From an uncultured Roseburia sp. (GTDB lineage Bacteria > Bacillota > Clostridia > Lachnospirales > Lachnospiraceae), in contig CAJTYI010000016.1 in the NCBI GenBank assembly GCA_910584215.1, forward strand, positions 1-40,943: a DNA stretch of 40,943 nt, given 5' to 3'. Made by a program: the position numbers and the translations under genes. The notes under the pieces were generated by a model. That model ran no database searches and was not told the DNA's origin. It saw only the letters and a program-made list of their open reading frames with translations. Positions 16,536 to 24,095 of this stretch are shown here, one piece after another. The number at the start of each line of letters is the position of its first letter. Position 1 is the stretch's first letter.

Positions 16536-17387
16536 TTACGACTTATTTTTTTTGTGCCGCTTTCTCCATCTGCGGATATCTTCCAGATAGAGCACGTTGA
16601 TTTCCGCCGACACAAACATAATGTACATGCAAAAGTAGAGCCAGAGCATAATAAGCGCGATCGTCGTCAAACTGCCGTACATCGAAAATCCGTTAAAATA
16701 ATTGACATAGATGGAAAGTCCAAATGAAAAGACATACCACGCCACGCCGCAGACCGCCGCGCCGGGCAACTGCCCTTTTAACCGCAGTTTACGGTTGGGC
16801 AGCGTCGTAAATAAAATATCGAAAAAAATAATCAGCGCCGCCAGCATCCATAGACCGCGGAACCTTGACAAAAACTCCATAGTATGACTTAAAATCGGCA
16901 CATACTCAGCCACAAACTTGCTTAAACTGTTGCCAAAAACTAAGATCACCAATGTCATCACAATGGCAAGCATAAAAACAACAATATAAACTACGGCCCA
17001 AAAACGCTGTACCAGCCAATTTCTCTGTTCATCCACGTCATTGACTGCATTTAGGCCGTCGTTTAACGCCTGGATTCCTTTGGCTGCCGACCACACTGCC
17101 GCCACGGCAGTCACGGATATAATTCCCACCGAACGATTATAAACTTCGTCCACGACTGACACCAAAAAAGGCGCAATGTACTCGGGGACAATTCTTGTGA
17201 TGATTTTTAGCAGCATCCCTTCAGAGATACTCGTATATTGCAGCAGAGAAGAAAATACCATCAAAAACGGAATGATGGAGAGCAGCAAAAAAAACGCTGC
17301 CTGCGCCGCATAGGCATTGATGCGGTTCTGTTTACATATTTTTGTAAAAAATCGTATCGCTGCATAAAATTTCATCAAAAAACCCAT
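16536..17387 (-). CDS. YihY/BrkB family membrane protein
   Basis: A 283-residue integral membrane protein with about six hydrophobic segments and a basic C-terminus (RRWRKRHKKNKS). Family markers are the N-terminal AAQAAFFLLLSIIPFL segment, AVWSAAKGIQALNDGLN in the loop after the second helix, and the late GSLTTIALIMLWLYF helix. The family was once mislabelled ribonuclease BN; its substrate is unknown, with transport of a small molecule proposed. It starts 35 nt after the SpoIID-domain gene ends, so the two probably share a transcript. ATG 17375 (MKFYAAI) is an alternative start. Confidence 0.9.
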   Translation of the reverse strand: MGFLMKFYAAIRFFTKICKQNRINAYAAQAAFFLLLSIIPFLMVFSSLLQYTSISEGMLLKIITRIVPEYIAPFLVSVVDEVYNRSVGIISVTAVAAVWSAAKGIQALNDGLNAVNDVDEQRNWLVQRFWAVVYIVVFMLAIVMTLVILVFGNSLSKFVAEYVPILSHTMEFLSRFRGLWMLAALIIFFDILFTTLPNRKLRLKGQLPGAAVCGVAWYVFSFGLSIYVNYFNGFSMYGSLTTIALIMLWLYFCMYIMFVSAEINVLYLEDIRRWRKRHKKNKS

Positions 17388-17422
17388 GTCGTACCCCGCG
17401 CCTTTCTTTCGCTAATCTGTTG

Positions 17423-19651
17423 TCAGTCACTTTCATTTTTTATTGTTTCGATCTCGATTCCTTCGTAGAAAAAGCGCAAAATCTCATCATAACTTTTGCC
17501 GCTTTTCGCCATCCCGTTTGCGCCGTTTTGGCTCATACCGATTCCATGCCCATAGCCGCCGCCGACAAATCGCAGCGAGCCATTCTCGCCTGCCTCAACA
17601 GTACAATAGGCGCTGGGCAGCATCGTCACATCCTCGTTTACAGAGCCGTCCGCGTAGGTAACTGTTTCTGTAAAAGCCCCTAAAACTTTTCGTATATTGT
17701 ATTCGGTCTTTACTTTCGCGTACCCGTTTTCATACTGCAGATGCAGGCAAATCAATGCGCCCGAAGGATTCCTCTCCTCTGCCGATACCGACAGCAGGGC
17801 GCCGAGTGCGGCCGGGGAAGATAACGCCTCACTCTCATTGTCCCGATAAATCAAAACACTCTGCGGTACCACCTGATATCGGTTCTCCAAAATTTCCTGT
17901 ACCTTTGCAGTTTGATCGGTAATATTGCCCGCAGCCTGCCAGCGGTAAAATTTAATTCCGCTGTCATAACCGTTTGGGGAAGTGGCAATATAGGCGGCAA
18001 AATCTTCTTCTTTCGACAAATCTCCGGCAAATTCACTCTCATTGAGACATTTTTTTTGCAGATACTGGTAGCGGTCCGTGTCCGTGATATTCCACACATC
18101 CGCCGTTCCGGTATAGCCCATCGAAGTGGAAAAATAATATGCCTCCACGACTTCCCCGTCAGCGGTAATCACCTGTCCCGCCGTGGCGTTTACCGCCGCC
18201 GTCGTGCTCTCAGACGGCGCGACTTTATTGTACACCTGATAGGATGTACTGTCATCTATATGCGCGCCGTATGCCGCCAAATCGGCTGCCATAAGCTGGC
18301 GGTATGCATAACTTCTGGCGCAGACCGCCTGTACTTTAAGCGCTTCCGGTGCATAGGAAGCCGGCATTTCGCTCGGCACTACCCCATAGAGATATTCCTC
18401 AAACGGCAGCACATTCACCACTGCACTTCCCTGCGCATAACGGCGCACCTCAAACGTGCCGCGGTAAGCGTTGGTCATCGCTTCTCCCGCCGCATCGCAC
18501 AGATACAATCTTCCCTCCGGCGTCTTCGTTGACACCGTAAGGGTTTCCGCGGCTTCCTCGCCGAAAAAACCGGATGTCTGGAGCAGCTCCCCGGGCGTTA
18601 AGACACTCTTTTGATCGCCGTAAGAAACGTCCGCCTCCTCCGTCGCCTTAATCCAGACGTCCTCTCGGAACTTATCGCCCTCCGCCAGCAGCAAAACTCT
18701 GATGTTGGCGATACTGGCAGGTTTTTCCAGCAAAATGGCACAGACCTGCCCCTCACCCGTGACATAGGTAGCCTCCATATTGCCGAGCACGACATCCGAG
18801 ATCGACTTTTCCACCACACCGTCAAATATCTGGTACACCGGTATCCTGTTTTCATGGTCTACCTTGCCATATCCCTGTATCTCGATTATCTCTGCATCAT
18901 AGGAGAGCAGATTGCCATATATCTTGTCTTTTTTCTCCCGTATCGTGACAATCTCACCGCCTAAGAATAAAAAGTCGTAGACGCCGGCAGAAAGCTGCGG
19001 CGCCGGTTCCATACTTTTTTCATACGCGGCGCCGTCGTACAAAAAGCTGATACTGCCAGATGTGCACTCTTTAAGATAAGCATTTTTGACTGACACCTCC
19101 TGATCGGCGTAGCCCGCCATGCCGATGCAGCGGTTCTCGACATGATAAACCTCGTAGGACTTCCATTTTTCAAACCCCGCCAGATTTAACACGGTGGTAA
19201 AATCCCCCTCATTTGTCACCAAAATCCCCTGCTCTTTCGCCTCCACGGTATCCAAGATCAAAATATCGGTTTTCTGTACCACATCTGTCATATCCAGATA
19301 ATCGAGCAGCTGATCGTATAGACCGCACCACTCCTCTCTGGTGAGCACATGGCGTTTTCCCCTGCCGGGAACCTCTATGTAATCGGCAGCGCCCAATTGT
19401 TCCACGATCTGCACAGCCGTTTTTTTCGTGATGACACTGCCCTTGTGATTTTCAAACACATTTGTCCAATCGACCGCGGGAAAAGCTTCTGTCTTAAGCT
19501 CTTGCTCAACCTCTGACATCGTAACTTCCGACATAAAGTCTCTGCTTCCCCCCGGGCTTCGTCCGCGAAATAGAAGAAGTACGACAAGCACCGCAATCAC
19601 GAGGGCAAGAGCGGCTATTAACAACAAAAATCTTCTATTTTTTTTCACCAT
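17423..19651 (-). CDS. SpoIID/LytB domain protein, large membrane-anchored form
   Basis: A 742-residue protein with a single N-terminal membrane anchor (LLLIAALALVIAVLVVLLLF) and a large extracytoplasmic part. The C-terminal 350 residues are the SpoIID/LytB domain, with VVPSEMPASYAPEALKVQAVCARSYA and the late GGGYGHGIGMSQNGA motif. SpoIID is a lytic transglycosylase that acts on denuded glycan during engulfment; LytB is its vegetative enhancer relative. At 742 aa this protein is more than twice the usual SpoIID size. The extra 350 residues before the domain contain no family I recognise and show a strand-rich, secreted pattern. Start ATG 19651 is preferred; a TTG at 19672 is possible. Whether it acts in sporulation or vegetative wall growth cannot be told. 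Confidence 0.9.
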   Translation of the reverse strand: MVKKNRRFLLLIAALALVIAVLVVLLLFRGRSPGGSRDFMSEVTMSEVEQELKTEAFPAVDWTNVFENHKGSVITKKTAVQIVEQLGAADYIEVPGRGKRHVLTREEWCGLYDQLLDYLDMTDVVQKTDILILDTVEAKEQGILVTNEGDFTTVLNLAGFEKWKSYEVYHVENRCIGMAGYADQEVSVKNAYLKECTSGSISFLYDGAAYEKSMEPAPQLSAGVYDFLFLGGEIVTIREKKDKIYGNLLSYDAEIIEIQGYGKVDHENRIPVYQIFDGVVEKSISDVVLGNMEATYVTGEGQVCAILLEKPASIANIRVLLLAEGDKFREDVWIKATEEADVSYGDQKSVLTPGELLQTSGFFGEEAAETLTVSTKTPEGRLYLCDAAGEAMTNAYRGTFEVRRYAQGSAVVNVLPFEEYLYGVVPSEMPASYAPEALKVQAVCARSYAYRQLMAADLAAYGAHIDDSTSYQVYNKVAPSESTTAAVNATAGQVITADGEVVEAYYFSTSMGYTGTADVWNITDTDRYQYLQKKCLNESEFAGDLSKEEDFAAYIATSPNGYDSGIKFYRWQAAGNITDQTAKVQEILENRYQVVPQSVLIYRDNESEALSSPAALGALLSVSAEERNPSGALICLHLQYENGYAKVKTEYNIRKVLGAFTETVTYADGSVNEDVTMLPSAYCTVEAGENGSLRFVGGGYGHGIGMSQNGANGMAKSGKSYDEILRFFYEGIEIETIKNESD

Positions 19652-19724
19652 ACCTTTGATTCCTTTTACCAATTTACAATCTTTCTATCCAAAATTTAGA
19701 TACATTCACATTCGGGCAAAATTA

Positions 19725-19751
19725 GAAGCTGCCCCATTGCAAGGCAGCTTC
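19725..19751 (-). terminator. Hairpin downstream of the octamer array
   Basis: GAAGCTGCC (19725-19733) and GGCAGCTTC (19743-19751) form a 9-bp stem followed on minus by TAATTTT. It may end transcripts that run past the 6S RNA through the octamer array. Confidence 0.5.
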
Positions 19752-19820
19752 TCCTTATCATCCGTAATCACTTACTTGTGCATATCCGTATTTTATCATG
19801 ACCTGCTATAGCAGCCTCTT

Positions 19821-19997
19821 TCTTTTGTGTAATCTACACGATATCTTTTGTTACATCGCTGCTGCATAACAGCTTATGCTTCTGTGGTTTTCATCGTCTT
19901 CTGTTTCCTGAACTCTTATCTTCTGAAACAACATATCTTCTGTCTCTCAAAAATCTTCTGTCAATTATGATCTTTTGTAACCTCAACTATCTTTTGT
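19821..19997 (-). repeat. Nine-copy octamer array downstream of 6S RNA
   Basis: On plus the octamer TCTTYTGT (minus ACARAAGA) occurs starting at 19821, 19844, 19878 (first base G), 19897, 19919 (last base A), 19936, 19954, 19971 and 19990. Spacing is mostly 17-23 bp, with one 34-bp gap; the flanks between octamers are unrelated. No reading frame accounts for it. The array begins directly after the 6S RNA 3' end and stops before the hairpin at 19725-19751. Confidence 0.85.
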
Positions 19998-20203
19998 AAA
20001 AACCCAAAATGCCGTTTCCTGCGTTTTTGACTCCTAGCTACTGCTAGGTGGGTAACCGCATACAAGCCTCTGCCTTCCACTGCTCGCGCACCAACGGTGC
20101 TGATGGCCTGACATCATCTTGAGAATATAGGAATCCCATAAAATAAAATGTAGGTTCAAAAATGCAGGGTATCGAACACCCCAGGCCTTACATCACTTTA
20201 ATT
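19998..20203 (-). ncRNA. ssrS: 6S RNA (RNA polymerase regulator)
   Basis: The 205-nt RNA has its own consensus promoter and no reading frame. The 5' segment CCTGGGGTGTTCG pairs with the 3' segment ACGGCATTTTGGG to form the closing stem (mostly G-U and G-C), as in other bacterial 6S RNAs. Between them lie a large open region (TTTTGAACCTACATTT opposite AAGGCAGAGGCTTGTATGC) and hairpins GCACC-GTT-GGTGC and CCTAGC-AGTA-GCTAGG. The RNA ends in GGGTTTTT. 6S RNA mimics open promoter DNA and sequesters sigma-A polymerase in stationary phase. I assign it from fold and motif memory, not a covariance search. It lies between pckA and the SpoIID gene, on the same strand. Confidence 0.75.
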
Positions 20204-20209
20204 TCTTTT

Positions 20210-20238
20210 ATTATACTTTATCGTTCCCCAATAAGCAA
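20210..20238 (-). promoter_or_regulatory. Sigma-A promoter of 6S RNA
   Basis: Minus strand TTGCTT (20233-20238), exact 17-bp spacer, TATAAT (20210-20215), start near 20203. It is independent of the pckA terminator just upstream at 20313-20347. Confidence 0.85.
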
Positions 20239-20312
20239 CAAAAAATTTGTGCCAAATTCTGATTATTTTACTATAATTTTAAAAAAAACTTTACCGATCA
20301 ACTTCAGGCTAA

Positions 20313-20347
20313 ACTACAAAAAACGACGGCAGATCTCTCTGCCGCCG
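20313..20347 (-). terminator. Intrinsic terminator of pckA
   Basis: On minus a 10-bp stem (ACGGCGGCAG with CTGCCGTCGT, one mismatch) with a 6-base loop is followed by T6, 20 nt after the pckA stop. Confidence 0.85.
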
Positions 20348-20366
20348 TACAGATTTTATATGATTC

Positions 20367-22091
20367 TTAAATGGATGCCGCCTCATCTACAAGCTTCTTT
20401 AATGCTGCCAATGCCTCATCTGGAAGCTTATCGTAGCCGTCTTTCTTCGTCGCAAAGCCTTCTACGGCATCGACACGATTCTGCATCGCATTCTTTAATG
20501 CTGCCACATAATCTTTGTCACCCAGATCTGGGGTAAAGTCAGCAGTCTTGCCAGACCAATCGGTCATAATCTCAATATCTTCAAACGGTCCCCACTTCTC
20601 GAACGAAGCCTTACCTTCGACAATCGTTTCGAGAATACCGAGCGTATCTGCCGGTTTACACTTGGTTCCCATGAAATCACCTGTGTTTACAATGTAGCAG
20701 TCTACATTCTTCTCTTCCACCAGCTTCTTAAACTTCTCGTAATCGTTTACCAGCGGATAAGTTCTAAACGGATTTGCATAAGGAACAATCCTTAAAGCAT
20801 TGAGGTCAGTTCCCGCTGCTACACGCTCCGCGGTAGAGGTCTTAGTCGCCAGAGTTGCACCCATGACAGATGCCAGTGCAGCGCCTTTTAACTTTAATAC
20901 CGGCGGAATCGTCGGGTCTTTCATAATCCAGAAGATGGCATTAACCGGGGCATCAATCTTGTCCACGCGGTTCGGAGACCATAATTTGGACTTAATCGCG
21001 CGTCCGTTACCGTTGCGGATATCCTCTGTCACTAACTGAATCTTACCGTTCTCGTCCAAAGTTGCGGAACAGTTCTGAGCAGACAACAGGTACTCGTTGT
21101 CCGGGCAGCCGGTCGGGTAATCCGCCGTCTTATCAAAATAAGTAGGCTCAAGCGCGATCGATGCACAGGAATCGGTGTTAATGATAAATGCATCGTCATG
21201 AAGCACTTTGATGCCGCCGAACGCGTCATACTTGCCGTCATGTTTAGCATGGGTCAGAGTGGACTTGCCGGAACCTGACAAACCATATACGGAAGCAACG
21301 AACTTCTTGCCGCCCTCAAGGGAGTACTCTTTCTGTCCGCCATGGCAGGATGCGTATCCGTTTCTGTTCGCCAGAGCCCATGCCATAGTCAGCGTGCCTT
21401 TCTTGTGCTCGCCAAAGTATCTCATACCGAGAATTGCAGCACAGTTTGCATCCGTATCAAAATAGCAGAGCGTCAAAGGATCGCTCAGGCAGCTAAAGTC
21501 AACGTCCGGTCTCTCCTGTGGAATCCACTGCGGGTCAGAGAAGATATAGATATCCGGCTCTTTGCCGTCCGCGATCGGTTTGGATTTTTTGTACATCTTA
21601 ACATACTCGTCGGACATATACTGGAAGTTTAACATCCAGTTGTAAAGAATATTCTCCTCTCCTTCCGGAATCAATAAATGTGCTTTCGCCATGAACTCCG
21701 GATCAAGACCGATAAAACACTCCACATGGTACATGGTTTTCCATCTCGTCTCATAGACAGCGTCCATGACAACTTTGTCGAGCTTGGCATCGTCAACGCC
21801 CGGCTCACCTTTGATGCGGCGTGCAGCGGCATAACGGCCCGTAACGGCACCATCGTTGAACAGCAATACTTTTGCATCCTTCTCAAGCCCAAACGTCTCA
21901 CCGTCCTTGATCGGCATATCGGTCACGATCGTGCCCGGTGAATTTTTCGCTAATTCATATGCTTCTTTTAATGTGTTTACTTTTACGACATTGTTGCCGT
22001 AGAAAGCTGCTTCAATGATGGAACGTGTCTTGGAAAAACCAACTTTTCCAGCGCCAATCTCATTGATTGGATAGTATGCTTTTGTTGACAT
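20367..22091 (-). CDS. pckA: Phosphoenolpyruvate carboxykinase (ATP)
   Basis: Interconverts oxaloacetate and PEP with ATP/ADP. In gut anaerobes it often runs in the carboxylating direction to make oxaloacetate. The ATP-type signature is clear: GLSGSGKST P-loop near residue 272, followed by LHDDAFIIN metal-binding segment, and RIVPYANPFRTYPL toward the C-terminus. At 574 aa it is slightly longer than the E. coli enzyme (540), with extra sequence around residues 100-150. It is monocistronic, with an intrinsic terminator and 6S RNA behind it. Together with the two citrate synthases and icd in the window it supplies the oxaloacetate to 2-oxoglutarate branch. Confidence 0.97.
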   Translation of the reverse strand: MSTKAYYPINEIGAGKVGFSKTRSIIEAAFYGNNVVKVNTLKEAYELAKNSPGTIVTDMPIKDGETFGLEKDAKVLLFNDGAVTGRYAAARRIKGEPGVDDAKLDKVVMDAVYETRWKTMYHVECFIGLDPEFMAKAHLLIPEGEENILYNWMLNFQYMSDEYVKMYKKSKPIADGKEPDIYIFSDPQWIPQERPDVDFSCLSDPLTLCYFDTDANCAAILGMRYFGEHKKGTLTMAWALANRNGYASCHGGQKEYSLEGGKKFVASVYGLSGSGKSTLTHAKHDGKYDAFGGIKVLHDDAFIINTDSCASIALEPTYFDKTADYPTGCPDNEYLLSAQNCSATLDENGKIQLVTEDIRNGNGRAIKSKLWSPNRVDKIDAPVNAIFWIMKDPTIPPVLKLKGAALASVMGATLATKTSTAERVAAGTDLNALRIVPYANPFRTYPLVNDYEKFKKLVEEKNVDCYIVNTGDFMGTKCKPADTLGILETIVEGKASFEKWGPFEDIEIMTDWSGKTADFTPDLGDKDYVAALKNAMQNRVDAVEGFATKKDGYDKLPDEALAALKKLVDEAASI

Positions 22092-22260
22092 GTGAAATCC
22101 TCCTCATAATTATTTGGCAAAATAATATTTTTTTCAAAATATCGCTACATTAAATAATACACGATGCTATTTTTTTGTCAATCTCTTTTCAATAAAATTT
22201 CTCTAAAATTTCCAGAGCCCAAAGGGTCGTCTCCTGCGCGAAAACGCCGTCCTGCCCTTC

Positions 22261-22671
22261 TTAGATTTTGCGCAGCTCCTCGGCCGAAAAACCGCCCGGA
22301 TAGAGGGCTTCGAGTGTAAATGACCGCAGTTCTTGTTCACTTTTTACCAAGATAATTTCAAATGTTTTGGGATCGCAAAATTCCATCAGCACCTGCCTGC
22401 ACACCCCGCAGGGATACAGATAATCATGGGTATCCCCGGCGATGGCGATCGCCGTAAAAGAGCGCTCTCCTTCCGACACAGCCTTAAAAATTGCGGTGCG
22501 CTCAGCACAGTTTGTGGGAGAATAGGCGGCATTTTCAATATTGCAGCCGCGGTAAATCACTCCACCCGCCGTCAAAAGCGCCGCTCCGACGCGAAAATGC
22601 GAGTAGGGAACATACGCATGTTCTTTTGCTAAAACTGCCTCTCTCGCCAATAATGTTCTGTCAATCTCCAT
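22261..22671 (-). CDS. cdd: Cytidine deaminase
   Basis: Deaminates cytidine and deoxycytidine to uridine forms for salvage. The 136-residue protein is the homotetrameric small type, with zinc site CAERTAIF (Cys and proton-shuttling Glu) and PCGVCRQVL (two further Cys). The substrate pocket FRVGAALLT and NIENAAYSPT are present. I chose ATG 22671 because GGGAGG lies 5 nt before it; the frame open to 22767 only reads through an R2 repeat. The R2 element forms the whole visible 5' leader. Confidence 0.95.
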   Translation of the reverse strand: MEIDRTLLAREAVLAKEHAYVPYSHFRVGAALLTAGGVIYRGCNIENAAYSPTNCAERTAIFKAVSEGERSFTAIAIAGDTHDYLYPCGVCRQVLMEFCDPKTFEIILVKSEQELRSFTLEALYPGGFSAEELRKI

Positions 22672-22674
22672 GGT

Positions 22675-22788
22675 TTCCTCCCATTCCGAAGCATTCTGTG
22701 CCAAGGAACGCGGCAGAATATCAGATTCTGCTCTGCGGTCAAGGGAATTTGTGATGCTTCGGCGCAAATTCCCGATTAAAAAATAAGG
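22675..22788 (-). repeat. R2 element copy a, in the cdd leader
   Basis: A 114-bp element nearly collinear with the copy at 30737-30850 (about 85 percent identity by eye). Its gene-proximal end is the GAGGAA ribosome-binding site of cdd, 3-4 nt before the start codon. It folds into a small proximal hairpin, a middle stem (GCAGAAT with ATTCTGC) and a distal stem (GAATTTGTG with CGCAAATTC). Confidence 0.92.
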
Positions 22789-22799
22789 TCAACTCCGAA

Positions 22800-23816
22800 T
22801 CAGTACAGTTTGCCAAGCCATGCAAACCACCTGAATCTCGCAAGGGCGGGCATGACAATGGCCGCAAGCGCGCTGACGGCAAACGTGAGCAGGCCCACCG
22901 ACAAGCTCCACATCATTCCCTCGCGCCCCACCACTCCGCGGTTTACCAGCAGATATTTAACGGCCGCGGCAGACAAGGGCACGATCATTAGATGGATAAA
23001 ATATATGATTGCACTCATCTTGCGCACGCAGCCGCTGTCCGGCAGACGAACGCCATGCCGCTGCAGCAGCAAATCCGCCTCGATCGCCGCGAGCGCAAAC
23101 ATCATGCCCGCAAATATACTCCCGATTCCAGCAGCGCCGTCCCTCCAGGCGCTCTCTGCCATCACGTTCGGACACTGATAAATGATAACCATCACCGCAA
23201 AGCCCGCCGTCCCGAGCACGGTGTAAGCGATCTGTTCCACATTCGTCAAATTGCCGGCTTTCTCCTTGCCGCGCCCCGCCTCCATATCCGCAAGACGAAG
23301 GCCAAAAAGCACTCCCGCCAGCGCCCGAAAAAGCAGCCCGCCCGTTATGCCGGCCAACAGTGCCGCGGCAACCACCTCCCAGACAGATGCGCTCGATTTA
23401 TCGAGCAAATAAAGCAGCACGGCAATAGCCAAAAGATTCTGTACATACCACAGATGTCCGTCGTTTAGGCCGCAAACCCACTGGACGGTCTGTATCGTAT
23501 AGGTGTAAAACCATCCCTGCTGATGCCCGGTAAACAACATATTCCACAGGTAATAGATCAGAATCCACCCGCACAGTAAAAAAAGAAAACGGCGGCAATA
23601 TCGTTTCATTTTTTCCTGACTGTGCAGCGTGCCGTTTTTATACAAAAAATATCCGTTAAACACAAAAAACATCTGTACCGCAGCTTTGACCAAACCGGCA
23701 AACCAGGCCATCCCGGCCGCATCCGCGAGATAACAGTGTCCGAACACCACAATCGCGGCGGCACACAGTTTGGCATAATCGGCCGTCACATATATCTTTT
23801 TTTGTTCTTTATCCAT
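22800..23816 (-). CDS. Acyltransferase-3-like multi-pass membrane protein
   Basis: A 338-residue protein with about ten hydrophobic segments. The N-terminal YAKLCAAAIVVFGHCYL, with a conserved histidine in the first membrane helix, and FFVFNGYFLYKNG in the second resemble the acyltransferase-3 family, which O-acylates surface sugars or lipids. The centre is Ala/Gly-rich and less typical, and base composition is GC-richer than its neighbours, so the assignment is moderate. The substrate is unknown. It starts close to its Shine-Dalgarno (AGGAG), 11 nt after the cdd leader repeat; cdd is downstream on the same strand. Confidence 0.7.
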   Translation of the reverse strand: MDKEQKKIYVTADYAKLCAAAIVVFGHCYLADAAGMAWFAGLVKAAVQMFFVFNGYFLYKNGTLHSQEKMKRYCRRFLFLLCGWILIYYLWNMLFTGHQQGWFYTYTIQTVQWVCGLNDGHLWYVQNLLAIAVLLYLLDKSSASVWEVVAAALLAGITGGLLFRALAGVLFGLRLADMEAGRGKEKAGNLTNVEQIAYTVLGTAGFAVMVIIYQCPNVMAESAWRDGAAGIGSIFAGMMFALAAIEADLLLQRHGVRLPDSGCVRKMSAIIYFIHLMIVPLSAAAVKYLLVNRGVVGREGMMWSLSVGLLTFAVSALAAIVMPALARFRWFAWLGKLY

Positions 23817-23973
23817 TTTGATTTTGCTCCTCCCATATGCGAAGCCGCATGTCTATTCATCATTTTATTATACCTGCCATAAAAGTCAAGTAAAACAGAG
23901 ACGCATACACCAAAGCAAAAATAAGAAATTTTTATGAACTTTCTAACATTTTTATGAATATAAAAAAAATTTC

Positions 23974-24003
23974 TTGTGTCGCACAATGGCAATATGGTAT
24001 GAT
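23974..24003 (+). promoter_or_regulatory. Promoter with small dyad ahead of citrate synthase
   Basis: TTGTGT (23974-23979), 18-bp spacer and TATGAT (23998-24003). A short inverted repeat, TTGTG-TCG-CACAA (23974-23986), covers the -35 box and may be an operator. Confidence 0.5.
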
Positions 24004-24095
24004 ATAGAGGTATTTTCTAAATAACATATATTTCATGTTTTCTGAATCTACATCATCTACATCTGTAACGCAATTTCTATAAAGGAGGGTTTCTT

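Noticed and set aside
17912..18532. 206-codon plus-strand frame
   Set aside because: Antisense to the SpoIID-domain gene, no ribosome-binding site.
22672..22767. N-terminal extension of cytidine deaminase
   Set aside because: The extra 32 codons are R2 repeat sequence and lack a ribosome-binding site, while ATG 22671 has GGGAGG.
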